Of a DNA stretch of 64,000 nt, positions 31,850-41,104 are shown piece by piece. A program made the position numbers and the translations under genes. The DNA is from Halotalea alkalilenta DSM 17697 (GTDB lineage: Bacteria > Pseudomonadota > Gammaproteobacteria > Pseudomonadales > Halomonadaceae). The notes under the pieces are model-generated. The model worked only from the letters and a program-made list of their open reading frames with translations, made no database searches and had not been told where the DNA came from. Numbering within the stretch: the stretch's first letter is position 1; the number at the start of each line of letters is the position of its first letter. The stretch lies in the NCBI RefSeq assembly GCF_000621205.1, contig NZ_JHYY01000025.1, forward strand, positions 1 to 64,000, given 5' to 3'.

Positions 31850-34102
31850 TTGGTCGAACCCCGCAATACCCCGTCCCCTCACGCCTCACCTTCGGTGCTG
31901 CGCGTGGCGCTGCCCACGCCACTGCGGCGCGTGTTCGACTATCTCCCCGGCCGGGAGCGCCCCGCCGCCGGCTGGGTGCCAGGGCTCAGGGTGCGGGTCC
32001 CGTTCGGCCGCCGCGAGATGGTCGGCGTGGTGGTCGAGGTCGCGGCGGACAGCGACTTCGAGCTCGCCAAGCTCAAGCCGATCGCCGCGCTGATCGACCA
32101 GACCCCGCTACCCGAGGAGTGGCTATGGCTGTGTCGCTTCACCGCCCGCTACTACCAGCATTCGCTCGGTGACACGCTGGCCCACGCGATGCCGGCGCTG
32201 CTGCGCCAGGGGCGTCCGCTCGAAGCGCGCACCCGGGAGCGCTGGCGCTGCACCCCCAAGGGCGCAGCCCTGGACCCCGCCACGCTGCGCCAGGCCAAGC
32301 GGCAGGGCGAACTGCTCGGGCTGCTCCAGCAGCACACTGCGGGCCTGGTCGGCTCCGCGGTGCTCGCCCATGGCTTTGCCCGGCCACAGCTCGAGGGGCT
32401 GCGCGCCAAGGGCCTGGTCGAGTGCGAGGAGGAGCCGCTGACCCGGGCGGTCCAGCCCGGCACCCCGACCCTCGCCGAGCCTTCGCTGACCCTCAACCGC
32501 GAACAGGGCGAGGCGCTGGCTGCGCTGCACGAGGGGCTCGGGCGTTTCTCGCCGAGCCTGCTCCACGGCGTCACCGGCAGCGGCAAGACCGAGGTCTACC
32601 TGCAACTGATCGAGGCGGTGCTCGACCGCGGCGGCCAGGCGCTGGTACTGGTGCCCGAAATAGGGCTGACCCCGCAGACCCTCGAGCGCTTTCGCCGCCG
32701 CTTCAGCGTGCCGGTGGTGATGATCCATTCGGGCGTCAGCGACGGCGAGCGCCTCGACGTCTGGGAGGCCGCGCGCTCGGGCCGTGCGCGAGTGGTGGTC
32801 GGCACCCGCTCGGCGATCTTCACCCCGATGGAGAAGCTCGGCGCGATCATCGTCGATGAGGAGCACGACGCCTCGTTCAAACAGCAGGAGGGGCTGCGCT
32901 ACAGCGCCCGCGACCTCGCCGTGGTCCGCGCCCGCCGCGAGCAGCTGCCGGTGGTGCTCGGCAGCGCCACTCCTTCGCTCGAAAGCCTCGCCCACGCAGG
33001 CCGTGGCCACTATCGCCACCTGAAGCTCAATCGCCGCGCCGGCAGCGCATCGTTCGCCCGCCTCGAACTCGTCGACCTGCGGATCAAGCGCCGCGAGGGC
33101 GGCCTCGGCCAGGAATCGATCGAGGCGATCAAGACCCAGCTCGATGCGGGCCACCAGGTGCTGGTGTTCATCAATCGCCGCGGGTTCGCCCCGACCCTCT
33201 CATGCCAGCAGTGCGGCCATATCTTCGACTGTCCAAGCTGCGATGCGCGCATGACCCTGCACCGCCAGCCTCCCCGGTTGGTCTGCCACCACTGCGATCA
33301 CCAGGCTCCCCTGCCGGATGCCTGCCCGAAGTGCGCAAGCGGCGACCTGCGCCCGCTCGGCGCCGGCACCGAGCGCACCGAGGAGACCCTCCAGGCGCGC
33401 TTCCCGGACGCCCGCATCCTGCGTATCGACCGCGACAGCACCCGGCGCAAGGACGCACTCAGCGACGCGCTCGACGAGGTGCGCAGCGCCCGCCCCTGCA
33501 TCCTGGTCGGCACCCAGATGCTGGCCAAGGGCCATCACTTCCCCCACGTCACCCTGGTGGTGGTGGTCAACGCCGACGGCGGGCTCTACAGCAGCGATTT
33601 TCGCGCCCTCGAGCAGAGCGCCCAGCTGCTGGTCCAGGTCGCAGGACGGGCCGGGCGCGCGGCACTGCCTGGACGGGTACTGATCCAGACCATGCACCCT
33701 GACGACCCCAACCTGCGTCTGCTGGCAAGCCAGGGCTACGACGTGCTCGCCGAACGCCTGCTCGACGAGCGCCGTGCCGCGGGCCTGCCGCCGTTTCGTT
33801 TCATCGCGCTGCTGCGCGCCGAGGCCGCCGACCAGGCAAGCGTCGAGGCCTTGCTGGCGCAGGGGGCCGAGCAGCTTCGTGGCTGGCTCATTGAGCGCGA
33901 ACTGCCGGTCGACTGCCTCGGTCCGGTACCTGCGCCGATGGAGCGCCGCCAGAACCGCTACCATGCCCAGCTGATGCTCGCCGCCGATCGCCGCAGCCAG
34001 CTCCATGAGGCGGCCGCCTGGCTGGTGGCCTGGCTCGAGGGCGCACCGCTCGCGCGCAAGGTGCGCTGGTCGATCGATATCGATCCGCTGAGCCTGAGCT
34101 GA
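31850..34102 (+). CDS. priA: Primosomal protein N' (replication restart helicase PriA)
   Basis: This 750-residue helicase reloads DnaB at stalled forks. It has an N-terminal 3'-DNA-binding domain (about 15-110) and helicase lobe 1 with Walker [10 protein letters not shown] (about 239-247) and DEEH (about 334). Eight zinc-binding cysteines lie in [13 protein letters not shown] and [17 protein letters not shown], and the second lobe has [12 protein letters not shown] and QVAGRAGRA. It begins with a TTG at 31850, supported by GGAGG 8 nt upstream; no ATG fits the conserved N-terminus. All motifs are intact. Confidence 0.96.
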   Translation: MVEPRNTPSPHASPSVLRVALPTPLRRVFDYLPGRERPAAGWVPGLRVRVPFGRREMVGVVVEVAADSDFELAKLKPIAALIDQTPLPEEWLWLCRFTARYYQHSLGDTLAHAMPALLRQGRPLEARTRERWRCTPKGAALDPATLRQAKRQGELLGLLQQHTAGLVGSAVLAHGFARPQLEGLRAKGLVECEEEPLTRAVQPGTPTLAEPSLTLNREQGEALAALHEGLGRFSPSLLHGVTGSGKTEVYLQLIEAVLDRGGQALVLVPEIGLTPQTLERFRRRFSVPVVMIHSGVSDGERLDVWEAARSGRARVVVGTRSAIFTPMEKLGAIIVDEEHDASFKQQEGLRYSARDLAVVRARREQLPVVLGSATPSLESLAHAGRGHYRHLKLNRRAGSASFARLELVDLRIKRREGGLGQESIEAIKTQLDAGHQVLVFINRRGFAPTLSCQQCGHIFDCPSCDARMTLHRQPPRLVCHHCDHQAPLPDACPKCASGDLRPLGAGTERTEETLQARFPDARILRIDRDSTRRKDALSDALDEVRSARPCILVGTQMLAKGHHFPHVTLVVVVNADGGLYSSDFRALEQSAQLLVQVAGRAGRAALPGRVLIQTMHPDDPNLRLLASQGYDVLAERLLDERRAAGLPPFRFIALLRAEAADQASVEALLAQGAEQLRGWLIERELPVDCLGPVPAPMERRQNRYHAQLMLAADRRSQLHEAAAWLVAWLEGAPLARKVRWSIDIDPLSLS

Positions 34103-34137
34103 GCCCGGTGCCTTTTCGTCCACACGCGCCTGCCGAC

Positions 34138-34166
34138 TTGAGACACCCCAGGGGGTGGACCATAAT
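34138..34166 (+). promoter_or_regulatory. Sigma-70 promoter for argS
   Basis: TTGAGA (5/6 match) and CATAAT (5/6 match) are separated by exactly 17 bp in the priA-argS gap. The predicted start near 34173 gives a leader of about 130 nt. Confidence 0.6.
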
Positions 34167-34304
34167 GCTGCGTTCATCCACGATGCACCGGTAGCGATCC
34201 CCCGGGCGCATCGCACTCGCAGATTCCCGCCGCCGCTGCCCGGATTCGATGGTGCTCCATCGCCGCGGCGCACGGCCACTCCAGCACAGCAACGGTCACC
34301 TTCG

Positions 34305-35990
34305 ATGAAAGAGACGCTCCTCGAGCTCCTCACCCAAGCCCTTTCCACGCTCAAGAGCGAGGGCGTAATCCCCCAGGACCACGAGGTCGAGATCAAGCTC
34401 GATGCGACGCGCGACAAGGCCCACGGCGACTACGCCTGCAACCTGGCGATGATCCTTGCCAAACCGGCGAGGATGGCACCGCGCCAGCTCGCCGACAGGC
34501 TGATCGCGGCACTGCCGGACTCGCCCGCGGTTAGCAAGGTGGAGATCGCAGGCCCGGGTTTCATCAACTTCTTCGCCGCGACCGCGGCGGCGGCGCAGAT
34601 CATCGAGCGCGTGATCGAGTCGGGCGAGCGCTTCGGCCGCAGCGACTTCGGCCAGGGCGAAAGCGTCCAGGTCGAGTTCGTCTCCGCCAACCCGACCGGA
34701 CCGCTGCACGTCGGCCACGGCCGCGGCGCGGTGGTCGGCGACTGCATCGCGCGGCTGCTCGAGGCCACCGGCCACCGCGTCACCCGCGAGTTCTACTACA
34801 ACGACGCCGGCGCCCAGATCACCAACCTCGAACGCTCGGTATCGGCGCGGATCAAGGGTCTCGAACCCAGCGACCCGGCCTGGCCGGAAGACGGCTACCG
34901 CGGCGACTACATCGCCGACATCGCCCACGCCTACCGCCAGGGCGAGACGGTGGTCGCCGACGATCGCCGGGTCACCGCCAAGGCCGATCCCGAAGATCGC
35001 GAGGCGATCCGCGAATTCGCCGTCGCCTACCTGCGCCGCGAGCAGGACCTCGACCTCAAGGCCTTCGACGTGCCGTTCGACGTCTACTTCCTCGAGTCCT
35101 CGCTCTACTCCGAAGGCAAGGTCGCGGCTACCGTCGAGCGCCTGATCGAAGGCGGCCACACCTTCGAGGCGGATGGCGCGCTGTGGCTGCGCACCACCGA
35201 CTTCGGCGACGACAAGGACCGGGTGATGCGCAAGCGTGACGGCGACTACACCTACTTCGTCCCCGACGTCGCCTATCACCTCGACAAATGGCGCCGCGGC
35301 TTCACCACCGTGATCGACGAGCAGGGCGCCGACCACCACTCCACCGTCACCCGCGTGCGCGCTGGGCTCCAGGCGCTCGGGGTGGGCATTCCAGCAGGAT
35401 GGCCCGAGTACGTGCTGCACCAGATGGTCACGGTGATGCGCGGCGGCGAGGAGGTGAAACTCTCCAAGCGCGCCGGCAGCTACGTCACCCTGCGCGATCT
35501 GATCGATGAGGTCGGGCGCGACGCGACGCGCTACTTCCTGGTCGCGCGCCGGGTCGATTCGCAGCTGACCTTCGACATCGATCTGGCCCGCGCGCAGTCG
35601 AACGACAACCCGGTCTACTACCTGCAATACGCCCATGCGCGGCTTTGCAGCGTGCTGAAGCGCGCCGAGACCCAGGGAACCCCCTTCGACCAGGCGCTCG
35701 GCCTGGCCAATCTCGGCCTGCTCGAGGATCCTCGCGAGAAGGACCTGCTCAATCGCCTCGCCGCTTTCCCCGAGCAGGTCGCCCGCGCGGCCAAAAGCCG
35801 CGAGCCGCACCAGATCGCCCAGTACCTGCAGGAGCTGGCCGCCGAATTCCACACCTGCTACAACGCGGTCAAGGTAATGGTCGATGAGCCCGACATGCGC
35901 AATGCGCGCCTCGCCCTCGCCCTCGCCGTACGCCAGGTACTGCGCAACGGCCTCGGCCTGTTGGGCCTCGATGCACCGGAGGAGATGTAA
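34305..35990 (+). CDS. argS: Arginyl-tRNA synthetase
   Basis: This 561-residue class I synthetase has the HIGH-like signature HVGHG in [17 protein letters not shown]. It also has a KMSKS-like KLSKRAG loop and a C-terminal DALR anticodon-binding domain ([13 protein letters not shown] onward). The N-terminal Add-1 domain starts at [13 protein letters not shown], which fixes the ATG at 34305, although the ribosome-binding site is weak. A 50-codon in-frame extension upstream is rejected. The stop overlaps the next start (TAATG). Confidence 0.96.
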   Translation: MKETLLELLTQALSTLKSEGVIPQDHEVEIKLDATRDKAHGDYACNLAMILAKPARMAPRQLADRLIAALPDSPAVSKVEIAGPGFINFFAATAAAAQIIERVIESGERFGRSDFGQGESVQVEFVSANPTGPLHVGHGRGAVVGDCIARLLEATGHRVTREFYYNDAGAQITNLERSVSARIKGLEPSDPAWPEDGYRGDYIADIAHAYRQGETVVADDRRVTAKADPEDREAIREFAVAYLRREQDLDLKAFDVPFDVYFLESSLYSEGKVAATVERLIEGGHTFEADGALWLRTTDFGDDKDRVMRKRDGDYTYFVPDVAYHLDKWRRGFTTVIDEQGADHHSTVTRVRAGLQALGVGIPAGWPEYVLHQMVTVMRGGEEVKLSKRAGSYVTLRDLIDEVGRDATRYFLVARRVDSQLTFDIDLARAQSNDNPVYYLQYAHARLCSVLKRAETQGTPFDQALGLANLGLLEDPREKDLLNRLAAFPEQVARAAKSREPHQIAQYLQELAAEFHTCYNAVKVMVDEPDMRNARLALALAVRQVLRNGLGLLGLDAPEEM

Positions 35991-36769
35991 TGCCGCCACG
36001 CCAGAACAGCGCCTCGCGGCGCGCAGCACCGCGCAGGACGCAGGGTGCCAAGCGCGGCGCGTCGAAAAGCTCGGGGGGCGGCATGCGCATTCCCGGCTGG
36101 CTATGGGCGATCGGCGGCATCATCGCCGGGTTCTTCATCGCCAAGCACTTCCTCGCCAATGAGCCCAGCGACTCCCAGGGCGGCATGGCGGCGATCGTCA
36201 CCCGGCCGGTGCCCAGCGAGCCGCAGGGCCAGAGCGCCGAGCAGTCGCCAAGCGCTTCCCAGCAAGCAGGACAGCCCTCGGCACCCCAGGCGCAGCAGGA
36301 GGGCGGCGAAGACCCGGCGAACAACATGCCGACCTTCGAGTTCTACACCCTGCTGCCCGAGTCGGAGGTGATCGCTCCTTCGGCGCCTTCGGCACCCGCC
36401 GCCGCGCCCCAGGCGCCGCCGGCCGCCACGCCGAGCCAGAGCGCCAGCCGCGAGCCGGCGCAGCCGAGCACGCGGACGCCGCCCGCCGCCCCCAGCGCGC
36501 CGAGCAGCAGCGCGCCCGCCAGCGCCCAGGGCGGTGCCAGCTACATGCTCCAGGCCGCCTCGTTCCGCTCCCAGGCGGACGCCAATACCATGGCGGGCCG
36601 CTTTCGCGACCTTGGCCTGGTGACCCAGGTCAGCCAGGTCAAGACCGGCGACGGCACCACTTGGTATCGCGTCCAGGCCGGCCCCTACAGCGACCAGGCC
36701 GAGCTCGCCCGCGCCCGTGGCCTGATGCAGGCGCGCGGCGTCGACCCGCTGATGATCCGCCAGCGCTGA
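35990..36769 (+). CDS. SPOR-domain cell division protein (FtsN-like)
   Basis: This 259-residue bitopic protein has a basic cytoplasmic N-terminus (1-31) and one membrane helix (about 33-52, IPGWLWAIGGIIAGFFIA). A long Pro/Ala/Ser/Gln-rich periplasmic linker (about 55-180) leads to a C-terminal SPOR domain (about 182-259, SYMLQAASFRSQADA...WYRVQAGPYSDQ) that binds denuded septal peptidoglycan. This layout is that of FtsN-type proteins. Placement after argS and before hslVU is shared with pseudomonads. Translation is probably coupled to argS through TAATG. Confidence 0.85.
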   Translation: MPPRQNSASRRAAPRRTQGAKRGASKSSGGGMRIPGWLWAIGGIIAGFFIAKHFLANEPSDSQGGMAAIVTRPVPSEPQGQSAEQSPSASQQAGQPSAPQAQQEGGEDPANNMPTFEFYTLLPESEVIAPSAPSAPAAAPQAPPAATPSQSASREPAQPSTRTPPAAPSAPSSSAPASAQGGASYMLQAASFRSQADANTMAGRFRDLGLVTQVSQVKTGDGTTWYRVQAGPYSDQAELARARGLMQARGVDPLMIRQR

Positions 36770-36863
36770 TCCCTGCGCCGCGCCACACTGGTGCGGTGCG
36801 GCGCAGGAGAGCCGGTCTATCCTCACGAGTAGCCTTTCGGGATCGCGCGAACGGAGCTCCTCG

Positions 36864-37643
36864 ATGCCATACGCCATGACGCCCTTCATCAAAAGCGCCG
36901 CCGGCGCCCCGCCGACGCTGTTCGCCACCGAGGCGGCGGGGCTTGACTGGCTCGCCGCGGCGGGGGGCGCCGAGGTGGTCGAGGTGCTCGACGTCGCCCC
37001 CGATCGCCTCAGCCTGGCGCGGCTCGATACCAGCGACGCCACCGCAGCCAGCGCCGAGGCCTTCGGCCGTGCACTGCTGGTCACCCACCGCGCCGGCGCT
37101 CCAGCCTTCGGCGCGCCACCACCCCAGGCGCCCGGTCCCCATGGCTTCATCGGCCCGACCGGGGCACCGCTGCCGATGCGCTACGGCGACTGGCCGGAGT
37201 GGGGAGCCTTCTTCGCCGAGGCGAGGATCACCCCCTACCTGCGCCTGGCCCAGGATGCCGGTGCCATCGACCAGGCCGGCAGCGAGACGATCGAACGGCT
37301 GTCCTCACGGCTCGCCGCCGGTGAGTTCGACGACGGCGAGGCGCCGTCCCGGCTCCACGGCGACCTGTGGAGCGGCAACCTGCTCTGGTGCCGCCAGGGC
37401 TGCGTGATGATCGACCCCGCCGCCCACGGCGGCCATTTTCTCGATGACCTGGCGATGCTGGCGCTGTTCGGCGCACCGATGCTCGAGCGCATCCACGGCG
37501 CCTATGCCGAGGCCGCCGGACTCGACGCAGGCTGGCGGCAGCGCCTCGCCCTCCACCAGCTCTATCCGCTGCTGGTGCACGCGGTGCTGTTCGGCGGCGG
37601 CTACGCGGCGCGTGCGGTGAAGATCGCCAAGCGGTTCGGCTAG
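36864..37643 (+). CDS. Fructosamine kinase family protein
   Basis: This 259-residue protein of the ketosamine-3-kinase family has an aminoglycoside-kinase-like fold. The catalytic loop is H165-G-D167-LWSGN and the metal-binding aspartate is D184 in VMIDPAAHGG. It ends with the YPLLVHAVLFGGGY segment typical of the family. It is shorter at the N-terminus than the usual 285-295 residues, and a clear ATP-anchoring Gly-rich loop is not obvious. Members phosphorylate protein-bound fructosamines or ribulosamines to reverse glycation; the substrate here is not known. An alternative start lies 4 codons downstream (36876). Confidence 0.82.
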   Translation: MPYAMTPFIKSAAGAPPTLFATEAAGLDWLAAAGGAEVVEVLDVAPDRLSLARLDTSDATAASAEAFGRALLVTHRAGAPAFGAPPPQAPGPHGFIGPTGAPLPMRYGDWPEWGAFFAEARITPYLRLAQDAGAIDQAGSETIERLSSRLAAGEFDDGEAPSRLHGDLWSGNLLWCRQGCVMIDPAAHGGHFLDDLAMLALFGAPMLERIHGAYAEAAGLDAGWRQRLALHQLYPLLVHAVLFGGGYAARAVKIAKRFG

Positions 37644-37655
37644 CACGGCCGCGCC

Positions 37656-37684
37656 CTTGATTTCATCACCGGGTGCCCGCACCT
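37656..37684 (+). promoter_or_regulatory. Heat-shock (sigma-32) promoter candidate for hslVU
   Basis: CTTGATT is followed after 13 bp by CCCGCACCT, resembling the sigma-32 consensus CTTGAAA-N13-CCCCATNT. It sits about 140 bp upstream of hslV, a classical heat-shock operon. The -10 match is only partial. Confidence 0.35.
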
Positions 37685-37824
37685 AGCCCGTTACATTCGC
37701 GAGAAAGACTCGCACGGCGCCGACGGATCGACACTTCAACCGGCGGGAGTGCGCCGTGATTCACGCCCGCCGACGTTCACATTCACCCGTTTTCGGTTTC
37801 GTCCGAAGCAGACGAGAGAATTCC

Positions 37825-38346
37825 ATGACCACGATCGTATCGGTGCGCCGCAATGGCCAAGTCGCCCTGGCCGGGGACGGCCAGGTTTCCCTTGGCAATA
37901 CCGTGATGAAGGGCAATGCGTCCAAGGTCCGGCGCTTCCACAAAGGGCAGGTGCTGGCCGGCTTCGCCGGCGGTACCGCCGACGCCTTCACCCTGTTCGA
38001 GCGCTTCGAGGCCCAGCTCGAGAAGAATTCGGGCAACCTGACCAGGGCCGCGGTGGAGCTGGCCAAGGAATGGCGCACCGACCGGGCGCTGCGCCGGCTC
38101 GAGGCGATGCTCGCGGTCGCCGACCGCACCGCCTCGCTGATCATCACCGGCACCGGCGACGTGCTCGAACCCGAGCATGGCATCATCACCATCGGCTCGG
38201 GCGGCCACTATGCCAACGCCGCCGCCCGCGCCCTGCTCGAGAACACGGAGCTCACGGCCCGCGAGATCACCGAGAAGAGTCTCAACATCGCCGCCGACAT
38301 CTGCGTGTTCACCAACCACAACATCACCCTCGAGGCGCTGGACTGA
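37825..38346 (+). CDS. hslV: ATP-dependent protease subunit HslV
   Basis: This 173-residue proteasome-like peptidase has a catalytic N-terminal threonine exposed after Met removal ([12 protein letters not shown]). The [13 protein letters not shown] and [17 protein letters not shown] motifs are intact. It forms dodecamers with hexameric HslU caps. An in-frame upstream start at 37756 is rejected because it would bury the catalytic Thr; GAGAG precedes the ATG at 37825. hslU follows after 4 bp. Confidence 0.97.
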   Translation: MTTIVSVRRNGQVALAGDGQVSLGNTVMKGNASKVRRFHKGQVLAGFAGGTADAFTLFERFEAQLEKNSGNLTRAAVELAKEWRTDRALRRLEAMLAVADRTASLIITGTGDVLEPEHGIITIGSGGHYANAAARALLENTELTAREITEKSLNIAADICVFTNHNITLEALD

Positions 38347-38350
38347 TCCC

Positions 38351-39673
38351 ATGGCACAGATGACTCCCCGTGAAATCGTACATGCCCTCGACCAGCACAT
38401 CGTCGGCCAGGCCGAGGCCAAGCGCGCGGTCGCGATCGCGCTGCGCAACCGCTGGCGGAGGATGCAGCTCGATCCCGAACTGCGCGCCGAGGTGACGCCG
38501 AAGAACATCCTGATGATCGGCCCGACCGGGGTCGGCAAGACCGAGATCGCCCGCCGCTTGGCGAAACTCGCAGGCGCCCCCTTCCTCAAGGTCGAGGCGA
38601 CCAAGTTCACCGAGGTGGGCTACGTCGGCCGGGACGTCGAGTCGATCATCCGCGACCTGGTCGAGATGGCGATGAAGCTGGTGCGCGAGCAGGCCAAGAC
38701 CCGGGTGCGCAACAAGGCCGAGGACCTCGCCGAGGAACGGATCCTCGATGCGCTGCTGCCGCCGGCCCGAGGCTCCGAGTACGACAGCGGCGCGAGCCGC
38801 GACAGCTCGACCCGCCAGGTGTTTCGCAAGAAGCTGCGCGAGGGCTCGCTCGACGACAAGGAGATCGAGATCGAGCTGGTCCCGGCGAGCCAGGGCATGG
38901 ACATCATGACCCCGCCGGGCATGGAGGAGATGGCGAGCCAGCTGCAGAGCATGTTCTCCAACCTCAACAAGCAAAAGCGCGAGACCCGCAAGCTCAGCGT
39001 CGGCGAGGCGCGCAAGCTGGTGGTCGAGGAGGAAGCCTCGAAGCTGGTCAACGACGATGACCTCAAGAGCCGCGCGCTGGAGGCGGTGGAGCAGAACGGC
39101 ATCGTCTTCATCGACGAGATCGACAAGGTCGCCAAGCGCGGCGAAAGCGGCGGCACCGACGTCTCCCGCGAGGGGGTGCAGCGCGACTTGCTGCCGCTGA
39201 TCGAGGGGTCGACGGTGTCGACCAAGTACGGGATGGTCAAGACCGACCACATCCTGTTCATCGCCTCGGGCGCCTTCCATCTTTCCAAGCCGTCGGACCT
39301 GATCCCCGAGCTGCAGGGGCGGCTGCCGATCCGGGTCGAGCTCTCGGCGCTGACGCCCAACGATTTCGAGCGCATCCTCACTGAGCCTTCCGCCTCGCTG
39401 ACGCACCAGTACCAGGCACTGCTGCGCACCGAGGGCCTCGAGATCGAGTTCACCAGCGATGGCATCAAGCGGATCGCCGAAATCGCCTACCAGGTCAACG
39501 AAGGCACCGAGAACATCGGCGCCCGCCGCCTGCATACGGTGATGGAACGGCTGCTCGAAGAACCGCTCTACGTCGGTGGCGAGATGGAAAAACAGCTGAT
39601 CGACGGCGCGTACGTCGACCAGCGCCTCGGCGAACTGGCCCGCGACGAGGATCTTTCCCGCTACATCCTCTAA
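38351..39673 (+). CDS. hslU: ATP-dependent protease ATPase subunit HslU
   Basis: This 440-residue AAA+ unfoldase (E. coli form 443) has Walker [10 protein letters not shown] near residue 57. Walker B is IVFIDEIDK, the inserted I-domain lies at about 105-240, and the GYVGRDVES pore loop is present. The C-terminal tail [10 protein letters not shown] matches the residues that dock into HslV. It is in an operon with hslV. Confidence 0.97.
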   Translation: MAQMTPREIVHALDQHIVGQAEAKRAVAIALRNRWRRMQLDPELRAEVTPKNILMIGPTGVGKTEIARRLAKLAGAPFLKVEATKFTEVGYVGRDVESIIRDLVEMAMKLVREQAKTRVRNKAEDLAEERILDALLPPARGSEYDSGASRDSSTRQVFRKKLREGSLDDKEIEIELVPASQGMDIMTPPGMEEMASQLQSMFSNLNKQKRETRKLSVGEARKLVVEEEASKLVNDDDLKSRALEAVEQNGIVFIDEIDKVAKRGESGGTDVSREGVQRDLLPLIEGSTVSTKYGMVKTDHILFIASGAFHLSKPSDLIPELQGRLPIRVELSALTPNDFERILTEPSASLTHQYQALLRTEGLEIEFTSDGIKRIAEIAYQVNEGTENIGARRLHTVMERLLEEPLYVGGEMEKQLIDGAYVDQRLGELARDEDLSRYIL

Positions 39674-39686
39674 GGCGTGCCAACCG

Positions 39687-39710
39687 GCCCCGCGCCTCCC
39701 TGCGCGGGGC
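39687..39710 (+). terminator. Terminator downstream of hslU
   Basis: The 9-bp stem GCCCCGCGC-CTCCCT-GCGCGGGGC lies 13 bp past the hslU stop and is followed by GCGGTCGTT. It separates hslVU from the DUF971 gene. Confidence 0.65.
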
Positions 39711-39827
39711 GCGGTCGTTAAGCCTAAGGCCTGAGCGCATTTGCCGTGCCTGGCGCGACGCGTGTCTAATGCTCGACACGCGCCTTTAGCCGACCGGGCC
39801 AACCTCGCACCGTGCAGGAGCATCATC

Positions 39828-40319
39828 ATGAACCTCGATCCACGCGAGCGCTTCGATCGACTCGCCCGGCCACCCGCGCCTATTCCCGTCCATGTGCACT
39901 ATCATCGCGGGCCGCGGCTGGTAGAGCTGGTCTATGACGCAGGCGAACTGCGCGACACCGAGGCCGCGCGACTCGAAAGCCAGGGCGTCGGCGAGCGCCG
40001 CCAGGAGCAGTTGCACTACCGGCTGCCCGTCGAGCTGCTCAGGGTGTTCTCGCCCTCCGCCGAGGTTCGCGGCCACAGTCCCGACCAGGCAGTGCTGCAG
40101 ACGGGCAAACGCGACGTCTCGCTGCTCGACATCGAGTCGGTCGGCAACTATGCGCTCAAGCTCAGCTTCGACGACGGCCATGACAGCGGGCTCTACACCT
40201 GGGCCTTTCTGTTCGAGCTGGCGCTGCACCAGGAGGCCTGGTGGCGCCACTACCTCAAGGAGCTCGAGGACGCTGGCGCCTCACGCGTACCGCCCGGCAT
40301 CCAGATCAAGCAGCTCTAG
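39828..40319 (+). CDS. DUF971 (gamma-butyrobetaine hydroxylase N-terminal-like) protein
   Basis: This 163-residue protein has the DUF971 fold seen at the N-terminus of gamma-butyrobetaine dioxygenases: LELVYDAGE-like strands, YRLPVELLRVFSPSAEVRGH, and NYALKLSFDDGHDSGLYTW. The domain is probably a small metal-binding or Fe-S-associated module; no dioxygenase domain is fused. It follows hslVU as in many gammaproteobacteria. AGGAG at 8 nt supports the ATG at 39828. Function is unknown. Confidence 0.85.
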   Translation: MNLDPRERFDRLARPPAPIPVHVHYHRGPRLVELVYDAGELRDTEAARLESQGVGERRQEQLHYRLPVELLRVFSPSAEVRGHSPDQAVLQTGKRDVSLLDIESVGNYALKLSFDDGHDSGLYTWAFLFELALHQEAWWRHYLKELEDAGASRVPPGIQIKQL

Positions 40320-40391
40320 GGCGCGTTGACACGCCCCGACCTCATCCTTTGGCCTTAGGCCCATTCCCTCGCGGGCTGGAGCGGTTAGACT

Positions 40392-40415
40392 CGATTCAAA
40401 CATTCATTTGAATCG
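40392..40415. promoter_or_regulatory. TetR operator candidate, perfect 9-6-9 inverted repeat
   Basis: CGATTCAAA-CATTCA-TTTGAATCG lies 10 bp upstream of the TetR start. A 24-bp palindrome directly before an autogenous tetR-fad operon is the expected layout for repression relieved by a fatty acyl-CoA. The centre resembles PsrA/FadR-type TTCAAA...TTTGAA sites. Confidence 0.7.
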
Positions 40416-40424
40416 GGCCCCTGC

Positions 40425-41093
40425 ATGAGCGAACGCGCCACACTCCAGACCTCCGAGCTGATCCTCGACGCCGCCGAGGCGATCTTCGCTGCCGACGGCG
40501 ACACCAACGCCTCCCTGCGAGCCATCACCGCCAAGGCGGGCGTCAACATCGCCGCGGTGAACTACCACTTCGGTTCCAAGGATGCATTGATCCGCGCAGT
40601 GCTCGAGCGGCGCATGGGGATGCTCAACCAGGAGCGCCTGCGCCTGCTCGACGCGCTGGAGGCTGCCGACGAGCCGCCGCGCCCGTCGCAGATCGTCGAC
40701 GCCTACTTCGGCACCCTGGTGCGTTTCGCCAGCAGCCGGGATCCCCATGCCCGCGCCTTCACCGTGCTGATCGAACGCATCGTGACCGATCCCTCCGAGT
40801 TCACCCGCGCGATCGTCGCCGAACAGTTCGCCCACGTGCTCGAACGCTATCGCGAGGCCTTCTACCGAGCGATGCCCCAGGTTCCCCGGGCGGAAGTGAC
40901 TTGGCGCTTCCAGTTCATGCTCGGCGCCACTTCCTATGCGCTGCTCGGCACGCGTCACCTCGGCCCACTGTTCGGCGTCGAGGAGCCCCAGCAGCGGGCG
41001 CTCGACCTGCTGCTGCCGCGGCTGATGAGCTTCTTGCTCGGCGGCCTGCGTGCTCCGCTGCCTGAGTCCGACCAGCAGGACCGGCCCACCTGA
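40425..41093 (+). CDS. TetR family regulator of the fad operon
   Basis: This 222-residue TetR protein has an N-terminal HTH (LRAITAKAGVNIAAVNYHFGSKDALIRAVLERR, about 31-63). The C-terminal ligand domain resembles the CecR/PsrA-like group (DUF1956-type). It is the first gene of a run continuing with fadE 11 bp downstream, so it most likely controls its own operon through the palindrome at 40392-40415. An acyl-CoA or free fatty acid ligand is inferred from context. Confidence 0.9.
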   Translation: MSERATLQTSELILDAAEAIFAADGDTNASLRAITAKAGVNIAAVNYHFGSKDALIRAVLERRMGMLNQERLRLLDALEAADEPPRPSQIVDAYFGTLVRFASSRDPHARAFTVLIERIVTDPSEFTRAIVAEQFAHVLERYREAFYRAMPQVPRAEVTWRFQFMLGATSYALLGTRHLGPLFGVEEPQQRALDLLLPRLMSFLLGGLRAPLPESDQQDRPT

Positions 41094-41104
41094 GGAGAAC
41101 ACCG

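Noticed and set aside
34296-36029. Minus-strand open frame opposite argS
   Set aside because: Low-complexity Val/Ala/Glu/Gly-rich shadow of argS; no start signal.
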